DNA of 64,000 nucleotides, taken from positions 744,001 to 808,000 of the forward strand of contig NW_023503334.1 of assembly GCF_014529535.1 (NCBI RefSeq), read 5' to 3'. Position numbers and translations under genes: made by a program. The number at the start of each line of letters is the position of its first letter. Position 1 is the first letter of the stretch. The notes beneath the pieces were generated by a model, which did no database searches, was not told the DNA's origin, and worked only from the letters and a program-made list of their open reading frames with translations. Positions 22,096-36,128 of this stretch are shown piece by piece. The stretch is from Bradysia coprophila. Its lineage: Eukaryota > Arthropoda > Insecta > Diptera > Sciaridae.

Positions 22096-22987
22096 TTTGC
22101 TGCTTATGACACACTGTATAGCTGTTGTTTCATTTATTATGTCCCAGGCAGACCAGTATTATAATTATCGAGTCTTTTACATATTTAAGAGCTTCAAACA
22201 GATAGTCATCGAATAGTCCTAACCTGATAAACAAATGCCCATTTGAAGCAGAAAAAATTCTAAACGCACTTTATAACAGTGTCACTGCAATGAATCCTTA
22301 CCAATCCCTTCAAAGGGGATGAAGGTAAATTATGGCACCAAATCTTTTTGGCAGCAAAAGTAATTCCAAAGCAATAACTTTCTCATTCTCAATTCTCTTG
22401 ACGATCTTACGCCGGAAAACGATTGTCGGTAACCAATTTTCCTAATTGAGGGACGGATCCTTTTTTTTAAATGAGCGTCGGTTGCAGATTTTTGAAAATT
22501 GAATGTCGTCTTTGAAAAGTTATTACAAAATCCTTCCTCTTATAACCGTAGTTTCTCTTCGTATTTAAACTGTGGTCTAAATCAGCGGTTTTCAAGTAAC
22601 ATGTGAATTGTTGATAAAATTCCTCACGTTCAGCTCACTACTTTCATCATAGAAATTATGAAAGTTGTGTCCCCCTAACCCCATTTTGAACTTGGCTTCA
22701 AACAATCAACGAGATTCTGAAGTAAACAGATAGTGGCGCATAAATAGTTCTATAGTGACAGCGGCATTGGAATTATAGACTGTTTATGATGAAAGATATG
22801 GAAATATGTCTAGGAAATATGTCAAAAAAGTGTATATAAAAATGCAATAACAAGTACCCCAAGGCAAGTTATAATTAACTGGTCTTCGGTTGTCTTGCTC
22901 TGATCATAACAGTATATATAACCAAAATAGACAGATTTTAATTTATTTATAAGTCGGCAAAACTTGTCATTAGACAGTTTGCGCAGA

Positions 22988-23102
22988 TGACGTATAATTT
23001 ATAGGTCAACTTATAAATAGGAAATTATGGGTTACACACATCTTCATACAAGAACTTCTGGAAGGTTACTTTTATTATTTCCAACTTATAAATTATACGT
23101 CA
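22988..23102. repeat. Short inverted repeat, 16-base perfect arms
   Basis: TGACGTATAATTTATA at 22988-23003 is exactly mirrored by TATAAATTATACGTCA at 23087-23102, with an 83-base spacer. Size and AT content fit a small MITE or its remnant. Confidence 0.4.
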
Positions 23103-26100
23103 CTTGCTCAAATGGTAAGTCAACTCTCCATAATACATTTTGTATTGATCAATTACTCTTACGTACTATGCAAAATAGGAGCCGAGGGGCGGATATTTGT
23201 AAATTTCATTAACAAAGGATTTTCCAAAAGACAATCCTCTGAAGATTTTCATTGATGTTAGAGGTTTTTCTTGAATTTGTTTTAGATTTCTGAAGATTTT
23301 TTTTGAGGATTTTCTTCGACTTTGAGTATTTTCTGATCAAATGTTTTTGAAGTATTTTGTTTTGGTTTATAAAAAAGGAGTTTCCTCGTGAGTACATTTA
23401 TTGAATTTTCCACTTGTGCCAAACATACCGTATATCATATACATACAATATACGATAAAGATGCATATAGATCGATCGACCTGACACACTAAAATGGAGT
23501 CACTTTATCCTTTTTTGTCAATTTTCCAAGCAATTCTCAAGCTTTGCGTCAATTTATAAATATCAAGTGAAAATCGTATACAGCCACTGTCACTACACTA
23601 AATGTACTGCCGTTATAAATTATTGTATGATGGTCGTGTTAAAGATCTGTTTTTTTTTTAAGAATAATTAACTCTCTTTATTAATATATGACAATATGCT
23701 TTTTTATTATACAAATAGAAAAGCGTTCTATCTAACCATATTTTCCATTTTCATTCATTAATTTCATTTTTTACTGAATTTTCTTGTAGTGTTCATTTTT
23801 TATATTTAGTTTTCTTTTATAGGTATGGATTAATTTTTATGTTTTAATGATTATTATTCTATATAAATGGTTTTTATTTCTTCATGTTCTTCATAATTAA
23901 TTAATTATAAATGTTTCTATTTGATTTTTCTTTTCTTGTATATAATTTATAGATTTTTTTACAGTTAAATTCTAAAATTAAAAACTATTTCAAACACAAA
24001 ACAGATATGACGTTTGACGAAGTTATTGAAAATAGAAAATTGTTGGTGAGAAAGACAGGTTTTTGTATTTTTTCATGTTTTTTTTGTGAATGTTTTTGTA
24101 TAAATATAATATTTTTCATGAGCGCTGAAAAAGGTACAGTATTCTCTCGTTTTTAACTTTTTTTTTACTTTTCTTATTACTTTTTTCTCTCTCTTTTCTT
24201 TGGAAAAAGGATTCAACTCGTAAGGTTCCATTAAACTTAAACAGAATTCTATACAAAGTTTTTCCGAATAATTGAATGAGTGACAAATAATAAAAATAAA
24301 ATAAAAATTAAAAATTGTAAAAAATTTATGTACAAAATTCAAGACAAAAAAAATATATTTTGTTTTTATAAAATCACACATTTTATTTTCACGGATTTTC
24401 TTTCTTATTTTTTTTTTAACAAAAATATTTATTAAAACGTCTTGTCTGCGTCTCAAAAAAAATCCAATTAAACGAAAAAGGAAAACGTCCAATTATTACA
24501 CCCACAGTTATACTACAACAAATAAGGCGAACTTCTTTGAATTAATAAAGTGAACATAGAACAGTTAAACAGATCAACTCTGTTAACATAATAGCGCAAC
24601 GATTTGATCTACAAACTGGAAATCTGGCATCGAGCATGGATTCTGTCTTGTTTTAATTGAATAAAATGGAGACAGAAGCGGACCATTTTTTACAGATAGG
24701 TGGAGACAAGAACACAGTGGCTGAAACCCTCATATGATCTTTCAGAAAATATGAGTGATTGTCCTTCTTTGTTAGATCCATTCACTGTGCACTTAAAAAT
24801 GGATCGCTAAAATTTAAAAAAATTTCTTTTTTTGGTAACGTGTGTGGTGTGAGACCCATTCAAATGGTACAAAGCATTCAAAATTGCTACACTTTTGTTA
24901 TGCTAAAAAATTTCGCAGAGATTACAGAAATACAACCACAAGCATCCATTCGACAGCGAGCCAAAACTATCGATAGGATACATTTGATTGGGAAATTTAT
25001 TGACATGTTAACAACCATGTATAAAAACATAATTCCCACTTGTTGACAAATGAAAAAGTCGTAACATCTCTGAAAATGCAGCTCGTATACACGCTACACA
25101 TTTTCGGAAATTACCAAAACAGATCCATAAATTACTGGATGAAGGAATTTTTTATGTTTTGCCAATTGATCTTTGAACAAGAGATGAATAAGATTGATCG
25201 ATAGACTCTAAAAAAAAGTTTATTTTGGGTGCTAGGGTCCATGATGTGAGTGGCAGTCGGACTATATTGTAAGTTATTTGGTATGGAAATGGAAAGTATG
25301 GTCAAAGTAAACGGACTTTTCCACAATTCAATTGTGACAATTGTTTGAATATACATTTCATGAGGTTAACTGTAGCTTCATACAACGATGCGTTTTATGA
25401 CCTAAAGTTTCTTTTGTTTCTTTTGTTTGAGTCAGATCTCTATCGCTTTTCTAAGCGTAGGTTTCACAACGATACGAAAAACACCTAATTCGGGACTGAT
25501 CTTTGATTTCTTTTGTTCTCTGACATTTTAGTTATTATTCGCATTAGGTGGTTTCCGTGACGCTATATAATAAAGGTCGAAGCTACAGTCAGGTAATAAG
25601 GAAAAATGAAAGACATAGCTATCGAGTTAAAAAAAAATCTTCTCGACGATTTACATTAAGCTTCGCATCTATTATTTTCTACAATGACCATTCTAATGTG
25701 CACACAAGTTTCGGAACATAAATGTTAAATTGCTTAAGAAGAACGTTGTCGGAGGTAAAACAGTTATTATGAACCATTCTTCCCTCGAAATTATGCTTTG
25801 TAACGTTTGAAATTCGAAAAGAAAATATTGAATTGGATCGATAGTTTATTGTATAAAGTGGACTTGTGCCGTTGTCTATAATGAATTTAGGGTATTAAGG
25901 GCATTCCTTGGTGAAATTATGAACTTGATGTATAAACAACGAAGATTTTTTTAGAGAAAAAAAAATATTTTTTTTTGTTTCCTTAATTTTTATAAACAGA
26001 ACAAATATTTCAATTTCTAAATTCATTGATTTTTGTTTTTTTGTTTTTTTTTCTTTTTTCCTTTCTTTTTAAAACACTTAAAAATATTCCTACAATTCAC

Positions 26101-28778
26101 TTAAAACCTAAATATTATTTTTAATTTTTTCTTCTTTTTTCTTTTAATTTAATTTTATTTAACAAATTTTTTTTAATTTTTCATTTTCACTTTATATTTT
26201 CATTTATATATAGTATTCAACAGTAAGCAGTTTCTTTTTATTTTTTTTTTCTTCTTCCCTTTTCTCTTCATTTAAATTATTTTGTGTATTTTTTCTATCC
26301 GTCCATCCTCATTTTTATATAATTTAAATATATATTTTCTTATCTTTTCATTATATATATAAACCCTATTATGTGACATTGTTGTTGTTTTTTTTTCATT
26401 TTTTCTTCTTCTTTTATGTGGAAAAGTTGGAAAATTATAGGTTAATTCAGTTTAGTATCTTTTGTGTTTTTAATTATTATTTTTTTGTATTTTTATTAAT
26501 ATTTATCATATTTAGTTCTAGGTCATGGTAAAATACTTCATTTTTTATCTCATATTTTTCCTACTTTCATTTGCAAAGAGTCTCGGTGCCCTTCCAAAAC
26601 TACATTGTGTGTATTGATTGTCTTGGAAGTGGTTTCTTTTATGTTCAATTCAATTTTTTTCATACGTTTTATTCAAAACATACATTCCATATATATTTCG
26701 ATTATTATGTTGATGGTATTCTGTTTCCGATTTTCGTGTGAAGATTACTATATAAGGAGGTAATTATGCATGTTCATTCGCAGCGGTATGTGATCGCAGG
26801 GGAGGGGGTGGCATTATATCCATTTATAACAGGAATTGTAATAAAACATTTTTTTTTACTTTGTTGTTGTTGTCTGTGGCGATTGCTTATAAGTTAAACA
26901 TATTAGTATATAGGAAATGAAAGCGGTTCCTATTATTTTTTGTAAGTTTTTTTTTTCTTCTGCAATCTTCTCCGTTCAAATAACTTTTCTCTTTCAATTC
27001 AATAAAATTAACATCAAGGCTAAGGCAGTTTTAATACATTTTTTTTTTCATTCTTTTAAAATTCTAGTTTAGCAGATCTTTTTTAGATAAAAACATCGAA
27101 ATACCTACACATTTAAAATTGATATGAGTCGCTAAGTTGTCTTTTTTTGAATACATTTCTACGAAATTTCATGAATTTAATAATTTTCCCTTTTGTTCTT
27201 TTGCATTTTAAACTGAAATGAGTTTTAGTTGGCAAGTTTGTTGCTGTTTCCCTTTATTAAATTAAAATTACGAACGGAAAGAATGGAGATTTATGTCAAT
27301 CTGTACAGCATATACTTGAATGAAAAATAAGTAAATTGACTCAACAATCTAAATTTTCTTCAGAATCTCGCTACGTTTCAGTAATCCAGTAGATTCTCTA
27401 TTCACCTCACCGTAACAGGTCAATTTGTTCAATTCGTTAATCATACTTACAGAAAAAAATATTTGTGTCCGATTCCAGCGGATCGATGGCCTTGATGAAT
27501 TTTCAAGCAGTGAAGAACGGTTGATCAAGCACCCTACACAACGAAACACTTAACACTTTTCGGGCCATTGCTTTTTCATCGCAGAGGTTTTATTTGCCTT
27601 TACTGTTTCTGACTTTTTGATGACTTCTTGCTGTAGAAATAACGGCAGGGGTAGAAAGCTCAAAGTTTTGTGGGCCATTTTTTAAAGTTCATCGGCACAG
27701 CGTGATTACGATTTTAAATTACCTTGCCATTGATTTTTGCTGTTGAAATGAAATAAATTTGTGGATTTTTATCACTACTTTTTAGCTCTACGTCGAGAAA
27801 AAGCGTCGTGACGTTTGTGACGTCGATTTTAGTGACGTTTGATATTGCCTTGACAATGTCGCATATAAGTTTCTATCAATCAGTTTTTTTTTTCGTTTGA
27901 TGGACCGGACATTTGTTTGTTTCTTCATCTAAATATAAGGTTAATGTGCAACACATGTTGGTTATAAATGCGCCAGCGCCAGTCAGTGCTGATTCATTTC
28001 TTAATTTTTTCTTTCTTTTAAAACTGATTTAAGATCATATCCCTCAATGTTGCTCACCCTATTATCGATCCGATCCTTAATTGAGGTACTGAAACGTTGG
28101 AACGGCATCCTCAGCCAAGTTCTTTCTACTTTCCAAATAATTTTCAAAAAAAAATTCAATAGAATCCATTTCAATCGCTATCGACTAGTGGCCACTAGCC
28201 AGGACGAAGTCCGCATCACAATTTCAATCCGCATCACAATGGGGGTCAAGGTTTTACATGCTGAAAACATTTATTTTAACACAAAAACGAAAAATCACCA
28301 ACGTCAACTAGAAAACTAACATAAATGTGGAAGAATTGAAGTCAAGGGATTTAGGGGTGGCAAGGCTGAGAACAAAAAAAAAATCTAAAAGAAACTAGTT
28401 GATTTGTCACTTACATAACTAGGTATGAAAATTCCAGTACTCGTTTAGCTTTTATTGATGTAAGTCGAAGCCAAAGACACAATATAAAACCCGAGAAATT
28501 AAATTTCATTTTCAAGCTGAATTATGTACGTGACTTCACATATGCTCAAGGCGACCAATGAAGCGCTTGAAACAGAAGTAGTACGGCTTTCGTCACTAAT
28601 GATGGCGCTAATCCAATTAACTGTGACCGTTTCTCACCTAATCTTACAACACAGATCGACATCGATAGGGACCATTTTTTGGAGAATATTTTCCGGTGAC
28701 ATTCATTCACAGTAAATTCGTGATTTTCTGGAAGTGAGTGCCAGTTTGATATTTTCTCAGATTTGTGTATACCTGAAA

Positions 28779-29005
28779 CACACGATTCTTACATCAAGTG
28801 TTGTTCAAAGTTGGATGTATGACGATTCAAATTCCACAGTCTTGATAGATTCACGTTTTCAAGGTCACCAGCTGATTGCTCACTTACGGTGATTTAAAAT
28901 TGATTAGACCCTTCAGAAAAATTAGATGGTGATCTTGATATATCAAGGGCTTTAGGACGGAAATCCTGTCATATCAAGAGTTGCACACGATGTAAGAATC
29001 TTGTG
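28779..29005. repeat. Inverted repeat with CACACGATTCTTACATC ends
   Basis: The left arm CACACGATTCTTACATC (28779-28795) matches the complement of GATGTAAGAATCTTGTG (28989-29005) with one difference. An inner palindromic GATATATCAAG/CATATCAAGAG segment lies between. Probably a small non-autonomous element. Confidence 0.45.
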
Positions 29006-29919
29006 CTAACTTCAGGGACTAAAAAATATTTTTCAAAAAATGCATTGCACCTTGGAGACCGATTTCAGTCTGCTGCGCAACTAGCTCTCCCTTCCGATAG
29101 GGGTAACAAACATTGAACGAAAAAGAACAACAAGAATGAAAAGAAATGAAATAAATAAAACCAAATGAACCGGAAATTGTCGCATACATTTTTGTGTTGT
29201 TTTTTTTGGTTTTTGTTTTTAGTTTTAAATAATTTTTAATTTCATTTTTAAAAACATTAGAACATCTTAAATTTTATATTTCTAAATGTAAACGGCTTAG
29301 AAAATAAAGAAGAAAAAAAGTGAAAATTATATGACCGTACCAATATATAAAAATTAAATGATTTTACATTAGCAGACAGCACAAAAGTAAAAATAAGAAA
29401 AAAAAAATCGTTCCAAATAATAGAAGAATACAATTATTATGTAGTGTTTGACCATGTTGAGGTTTTTAGGCTGGCATTTCAATTACTTTGTTATTTATTA
29501 CACAGACTTTACGTAACGAAATAATGCGTTCGTTGACAATCACTAGAATTTTACAGTAATATCGCGGAAACGTGAACTTGATTCGATGGTTAAAGTAAAG
29601 TCCATAGGTCGACTCTATTCGTCTTTCAATTCAAAATTCTCGCACGCGATACTGGGTCAACCGAAAAGTGAACAGTTTATGATACTACCCAACCAAAAAA
29701 TATCATGCCACTCTGTCGCGTTTTTTTTGTTGTTGTATAATTGAGATCGAAGTTTAAAAACAAAATGAAATTCTCACTCAGTGACGAAGAGTAAAAATTG
29801 TATGCCACTCGACGATATGTGTTTCTTTAAGCACCCCACGTGTAGTTTTACAATTTACCTGCGACCTTGAGTGCTAGTGACAGGATGTAGTGCGTAATCG
29901 CACATGTATCACAAAGGAC

Positions 29920-30023
29920 TTTTGCTACACAGCGACACGAAGGAGATCTAATCCGAATTTTTATACAGTACAATAAAAGAAAAATTTAATTTAAGTCTCT
30001 TTTGCGTCGCTATGTGTAGCAAG
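29920..30023. repeat. Hairpin of about 100 bases
   Basis: TTTTGCTACACAGCGACACG (from 29920) pairs imperfectly with GCGTCGCTATGTGTAGCAAG (ending about 30022) around an AT-rich loop of roughly 45 bases. It is the size of a microRNA precursor, but the arms are mismatched and the loop is long; a MITE remnant is more likely. Confidence 0.35.
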
Positions 30024-32820
30024 ACACTATCCAGCTATGTAAAGCTATGAACACCAACTTGGTTCACTTTCTGATCGTGGGACTACTATTCAAAAATGGA
30101 CCATATCTTCATCTCAAGATCAACTGTGGTACGTGTGTATTTGATATTTTAGCATACCATGACTAGCCGGTCCGTGAACAAATGTGATTCACAGACGAAT
30201 TTAAGCTCTGATTTACAGTTGACCGAAATGTGTCAAAGTTTTGGAAAAATTGAAAGATGGCCAAAGATGTAATAGTTTGAATGAATCAACCATGAATTTG
30301 GTTCAAGTTGTCGCGACGACGAACTCAAAAAAAGTAAGAAAAAATTTGATGGAAGGTTTGAGCGATTCAAGCAATTTAAATGGAACTGTTCAATTGAAAT
30401 TGCAGATTCAACCTAAAAACTCAGCGAATGATAAAATGAAAGAAGCAAAAAGAATGGTTGTATAACATCGCCAATATACGGTTCAACATTTTGTTTCCGG
30501 TGAAAATGTGTTTTTCATTCATCAATTTTTTTCCTTTTAAATCAGTTTGCATGAGTGTTTTTTGTGTTTTTTCTATTCATTTTTTTTCTATTTAAAATAA
30601 TGTGATTTTTGTGTGTTCTTCTATTTTATAAAAAAAAAAGAAATTTTGTTTGTCAAAATAGTCTTGTTTGTAATGTCTACAAAGTGAAATTCAAGCATTT
30701 TTTTTTTTGAAAGACAAATGATAAATTCTCAGTTTTTTAAAAACTTTTCATAAAGCTACAACATATACAGTTTTTAAATATTTTCCTTTTTTCTTGTTTA
30801 AATGTTTTTTTTTCCACGACAATTTTTTTATTATTTTTATTTTATTTTTTCCTTCTTGTTTTTTGTAGATAGTTTTTATATTCCAACGAAGATATGAGAA
30901 TGTATTAGTTAATAAGACTGTTCCTGCTGCATTCAATCGACATTACATTTTTCGGCGAAAAAGTCAGTCCCTCACGAAACCAAATGTGTTTCTTATGGCG
31001 CGTCACACACACAAAAAACGAATATTTTTCTTAAGACAAACTCAAAAATTTTCAAAGTGCCGAAATGAATAACCTCACTTACCGAAATGCAACAGCACTC
31101 GAGATGTGTGGACGATCATTTCGACAAATTGAGGATTCTATTTACACCCGGGGACTTAATCATTATTTCCATTACAATGGGTCGTAACTGTTTCTACGTG
31201 TTTCTAGGTCAAGCAATACTCTAACAAATGAAAAAAAAAAAAACAATTCTACCGCACTACTAATTGTTGAACGGAATTCCAATTGTACAGATCTACTAAA
31301 AATCTATTCAAAAATTGCAATATAAGTTTTGCAGGCTACACTGTTTTGCTACTTCGACAACATTTATACAACATTTTTGGTACACTCCACTTTGAACAAC
31401 TTCTTTGAGGCTCGCAACCCGTTGGCGTAAAACTTAACAAAACTATGTTACACCGTAGAGCTGCTCATAAAAAAATCTTAAGAAATGTGGGATCACTAAT
31501 GAAAAACGTGTAAAGTTAACTTGAATGGGGGTAACTAGAAGTTGACTTTTGTAATGATTCTAACTGCCAGTTTCTCAAACCATTGTTTTATTAGATGTCG
31601 TCAAAATTACTTTTAATTATTTAACTTTAAGCAAATCCATATTCTTGTCTGTGAAGTTGATCGTGATGCAGTCCATTTGGTAATTAAGCCTGAGGCATGA
31701 TGAATATTGAGTAAGATTTTTTTTTTAAATCAAATGATTGCTTATCGGTGTCAGCACGGATGCTTCAATTTTCTAGGAAATAGCGATGCACTTTCGAGCA
31801 TACTCGTAGAACTATTGTTTAGAATATTCATCCCGATTCACACAGCATCCCTTTTACCATTATCAGTTCAAAGAACAACTCAACCGGATAATAGTTTCAA
31901 ATGAAAACAAATCGTTCCTTTGATAAAAAAAAATTGCGAGCAGAGAAAAGAAGGCAAGTAAAAAGAGAGAAGCGTTAAGACCAAGTTCAAAGAAATGGAT
32001 GCTTTGCGACACAGATTCTGGCCCCAAACGTGGAAAAAAAATATTTTCTCTTTCTTTAAACGAGCGCGTGAATTGTTTAATAAAGACTGACTTTGGTTTC
32101 ATTTTCGATGAGTTTGTTGTTGCCTCTAGGCATCACGGTTAAGAAAAAGCGTCCCATCACAAAACATTTGAATATAATAAGATGTTGACTTCAAAGGATT
32201 TATTATGAAGAAAAGCAAACGAGAAAAAGAAGAAAGGAGAGTTGTTGTTGTTCAGTGTTGTAAATAAAAGTTTAAAAAAAAATTGTCCGCATTAGGAGAT
32301 CTACACACCGGCATATTATTATTGTTATTATCATGAAGCGTGTACACAACGAATTTTTTTTTTTTTATGTTTTAAGTGAAATCAGTCTGAGGTGAATGTC
32401 AATTTGTATTAATTAACACATTCTCATATCTCTGCATTTCTATTTTTTGTGTTTTTTTTTTCTTTTTTGTTTTAATTCAAATTTTATCCTCCATATTCAT
32501 CTCCTCCTTTTTTTAAATATTTTTTTTGCGTTTTTCTTTCATTTATTTTAATTAATTAATCAATATGCAGTTAATCATATTTCTCCGGCTAATTATTGAA
32601 TGAGAATTGAATAGAGCAATCAGCAGCTTCTTCTCTTATTAATTTTTAATTTTTTTTTTATATTTTTACTTTACTTTTTTTAAATTTTATACTTTTTATG
32701 TTTCCATTTTCATCATTTTTTTATTTATTTCTTTCCTCTTACTTTTTTTGTTTTTTTTTTAATGTCCATCTTGAACGTCATTGATAAATATTAATGTAGA
32801 TATCGGTTGTATTTGTTGTG

Positions 32821-35800
32821 TTATTCCTCCTTCGGTACAATAATTTCTTTTTTCATATTGTACGGATTGCTGGTGCCACCGCCAACAGTATTGGTGGTTG
32901 ATAGTGTTGAGGGTGATGACGAGCTGGGATTTGAATTAATTAACGATGATTTATTGTTTTGCTGATGCTGTGTAGAATCACTAGTTGATTCGCTCTTTTT
33001 ACTACTTGTACGACTATTTTCTAAATCGTGCAATTTCTTCCAAAGTTCTTCACGTTCACGTTCTCGTTTCTTTTCTCTGGTAAAGTGTAAAAAAAAGTTT
33101 TTTAGAATTTCAACAGAATTTCAGTTTTATTTATATGTGAAAGCGAACGACGCGGGAATCTGTGAGATTTTTGAGTCTTCAATAGTAGGCAATTGCTGAA
33201 TAGTACTTGCGGACCTCCCAGTCTAATAGACCAGTGACCCAAACGGCTTTTGACTCACAAAGTCATGGTTTGAAACCATTCTTAGCACCCATGGTAGAAA
33301 ATCCAAAATTTTGTGTCTAAAAGAGGACTTGTTGTCCCAAATGACGAAATGCGCCGTCCGACATAGCCTCAAAATTAGGAAAAGTATGATGTCTGAGTTT
33401 CTAATTTTGCCCTGTGCTCACTACAATCACAATTATTGGTAACTGAAAACTGATAATTGGCAAATAGGTTGTTGGCTGTGGCTGGATATTCGCATTCGTT
33501 TTCAGTCTAATTCGTCCCTCATCAATTTTGTTTCTTGTCAGCGACAACATAAGAATTCATTGCCAATTTCGACAATGCATCATCACAATCAATGTAGGAT
33601 GAACTGCGTTAAAATTGGATAAAACGCTGAACAGAAATTTCTGGAATTTTGGCAACTGTAATTAAATTTCGAATTACAGTGTCCCCGGGTACTAATGAAA
33701 ATTCATTTTCATTTCCGTAAAAAAAAAGTTTTTCAGCTCAGACGTCAGAATTGGTTACAGAGACTTATCACATAGTCAACTTTTTGGCATTGCTTCAACT
33801 ATCTTTGGCGATTATAAACGGAATACTGTGTGACAATGTACGCATTCTCACTGACATTCGAGTTGTAGAGGGAGACGATGAATAGTCTCAATAGTACAAA
33901 ATCTGGACGAGTGGGGAAATCGTTGATTGGAATGAATTGCATTGGTTGGTATAGGGTAAGGGTACCTCGAACTTACAAATGGATTGCAACAGGCTTCAAT
34001 TCGGCAATATTGAACAAATGTTTGCTACGAGCCATTAGTTGCTTTTCGATTATAGAAATGTTAAATCCCTGCTGAGTGGAGGGGCCCCACGAAAATGTTT
34101 GACTTGGAAGATTGACTTTCGTTTCTATGTAGATAGCATTGAATTGATGTAATGCGTGTTTGTCAAAGCCATACCGTTCAATGAAGACAAAATCGATAGA
34201 AACCGTCGTATCACCAGCATTCGATTGATTCTGGTTACTCATCTCAACTTTGAAAAATGTTTTCATCTTTTGAATGGATCAGTCAGTCAATACAGGACTG
34301 AAACTAGCCGCTTGAATATCATTGATCATTTTAACATCACAAATACTCAATTTGACTACCCAGTATCATCAATCGTAATCGTAATCGAATTGAAATACTC
34401 ACTTTTGTCTTTCCGCTTTATAGCTGGCGGTTAGTTCGTCGAATAATTTTGAATTCATTTCCATAAACGTCTTCAAAACATTGTAAACGAGCGCAACGAT
34501 TGTTTGATTCCAATGTTCCTTGCTAATGCGATAGAGTGCAGGAAACATAATTGGCATAATTACAGCATTATTTTCCTCAATTAGGGACATGGCGTATTCA
34601 TTATTCCAGAAATATAGTGCACGTTCGGCAACCTATTGATCGAACGCAGCGAAAATTAATTAAATTTCTCAATCAATATCAATGTCGAACATTTTATCGT
34701 GTTTCGATTAAATAAATTTTTACCTGAAAATGTGGACTAGACACACATTTTGCAATCTGACGGAAAAGTGGCTCTTGAATTTTATCAAATTGTGGCGGAT
34801 CAATAACATCAAGTATTTCTTCGATTTCTCCTAAAAACATCACCTCCTTTTGCGAACAAGTTTTCGGCCAGAATTTTAATAAACCCCGGACGACCGGTTC
34901 CGTCAATACTGCATCCTTTTCGAGAAATTGTACCACACAATATGCCAACTGTGCATGATACAGCGACAGACATTTGACTTTATGCAGTGGCAACAACACT
35001 TTGACCAGAAATTGCTTATGTTCGGCCTTCAGCGGCAAAGCAAAACCGTTAATTATACTGGAACGAGAGATAAAACAAAAATTGTCAGTCAAAGTGTACG
35101 GTGCAGTGCCACAGTCACGTAAAATGCCGTTGTGGTTACGGTATCTTTTTGTTGAAGAAAAAATTGTTGAAATTTACCTTCCCAAAATTTCCAAAAGCTC
35201 GCCCACACCATTAAAATGTTCAGTTTCATAAATAAAACGCAAAAATATATTGTTGATTTGTTTCCGGATGAATGCTCGTAGTCCTAAGAATTTTCCATAA
35301 ATCCGATGCAAGACAGTTTTCAAAAAATCACGTTCCCTCGGATCTTCAGAGTCAAACAGTTCCAAGAGCTGAAATTGGAATGGATTGTGTTCAATGGGTG
35401 CGTATAGTAGCGTTGAATGGGGCTGAAGCTGCCGCCCACTTACTTGTAATACAAATTTTTGGTCTATAACTTTCTTTCCAATGGTCGCTTGAAAGTCTTG
35501 CGACTCTAAGAACCTCAGGAATACTTCGTAAACTAATTGCAAATGGGGCCATGATGCTTCTAATGTTGGATCATCTTCTTCTGGATCAAAGTCAGGATTT
35601 TCACTGGGCGGTAGTGTTCGGAATAAATTCACTGAAATCTGTATTCATGACAGAAAACGAACAAAATCATGAGAACCATTTCAAAATCAACCACACAACA
35701 AATCTGTTACCATTCGTATAATTTCTGGGTAAACAGCTTCGGTAAGAACACCTCGACCATGGGTAATATACGTAGAAAGGTCATTTAATGCAGCTCGCTT

Positions 35801-36128
35801 GATTTCTTTGCCTTTTAAATCCGATATGGGATCCATAAAATCAAATGAGAAACAACACTGTCGCAATTTCCTTATAAACAAATCTTCTTGATCCATGCTG
35901 GAACTGTCAGCTGTAATGCAGAAAAAAAGAATGGAAAACGAAATGAACATCGCTCAAATCGACTTTAGCGCCGTTCAAATCAAATTTACCCTTTAGTTGA
36001 GGTAACTGTTGCAATTCAACATCTTGCGAGTTACGATACCTCGACGAACCCTGAGACTTTTTGCTTTTCTTTTTAAGCGATCGCTTTGCGAATGGGTCAA
36101 TCCGATCAACAAACGTTCCCGACGACAT
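32821..36128 (-). CDS. wdb: PP2A regulatory subunit B56 (B'), widerborst-like, seven exons
   Basis: Exons (minus strand): 36128-35990, 35910-35711, 35638-35444, 35368-35178, 35057-34724, 34632-34403 and 33076-32821. Together they give 514 residues, with all splice phases consistent; Drosophila wdb is about 524. The N-terminus is [20 protein letters not shown]. The B56 HEAT-repeat core has hallmark stretches such as [80 protein letters not shown] and [20 protein letters not shown]. The helical [18 protein letters not shown] region follows, then a Ser/Thr/Asn-rich tail ending [11 protein letters not shown]56 subunits direct the PP2A core enzyme to LxxIxE-containing partners. B56 identity is certain; wdb rather than its paralogue (wrd) is from the remembered N-terminus. 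The last intron (1.3 kb) holds a SINE-like relic and a possible nested gene. Confidence 0.96.
33203..33295 (+). repeat. Possible tRNA-derived SINE relic
   Basis: An A-box-like TAGACCAGTGACC (about 33228) is followed about 50 bases later by ATGGTTTGAAACCAT, a good T-arm stem-loop and B-box-like match (consensus GGTTCGAATCC). The distance suits a tRNA promoter, and there is a degenerate anticodon-arm-like CTTTTGACTCACAAAG between. The downstream sequence to about 33420 would be the SINE body. It does not fold into a clean tRNA, so it is not a functional tRNA gene. Confidence 0.35.
33848..34266 (-). CDS. Possible small unrecognised gene nested in the B56 last intron
   Basis: Minus strand, two exons: 34266-33977 and 33902-33848, joined across a 74-base intron with a consensus GTAAGT donor and a pyrimidine-rich CCCCACTCGTCCAG acceptor. 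The product would be 114 residues ([20 protein letters not shown] ... [16 protein letters not shown] ... LECQ). Composition looks protein-like ([33 protein letters not shown]), but I recognise no family. It cannot be an alternative B56 3' exon in this frame, because the phase does not fit the donor at 34403. No promoter or polyadenylation signal is obvious. It may be a real nested gene, a degraded one or chance. Confidence 0.25.

Larger units (their letters stand above)
22100..32820. other. 10.7 kb AT-rich stretch without a supported gene
   Basis: Long poly-T and mixed T/C tracts (about 23650-24450, 25960-27060, 29180-29420, 30520-30900 and 32340-32760) give only short, compositionally biased frames. 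The T-rich part just below 32821 lies past the stop of the B56 gene and may be its 3' UTR on the minus strand. Small inverted repeats at 22988, 28779 and 29920 are listed. A TATAAA with a possible initiator at 27963-27990 precedes a 90-residue frame (28047-28319) that I do not recognise and would not call a gene. Confidence 0.45.

Noticed and set aside
24073-24492. 139-residue minus-strand frame, the longest in the 22-32 kb stretch
   Set aside because: It is made of Phe, Lys and Ile from A/T-runs and has no domain; low-complexity artefact.
28047-28319. 90-residue frame downstream of a TATAAA motif
   Set aside because: TATA-to-initiator spacing is poor for the nearest CAGT, and the product is unlike any protein I know; left as non-coding.
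29920-30023. Hairpin considered as a microRNA precursor
   Set aside because: Arms have several mismatches and the loop is too long; without small-RNA reads a MITE remnant is the simpler reading.
30241-30465. 74-residue plus-strand frame with balanced composition
   Set aside because: An in-frame TGA lies directly upstream, just after the only good acceptor, there is no supported start or splice context, and no family is recognised.
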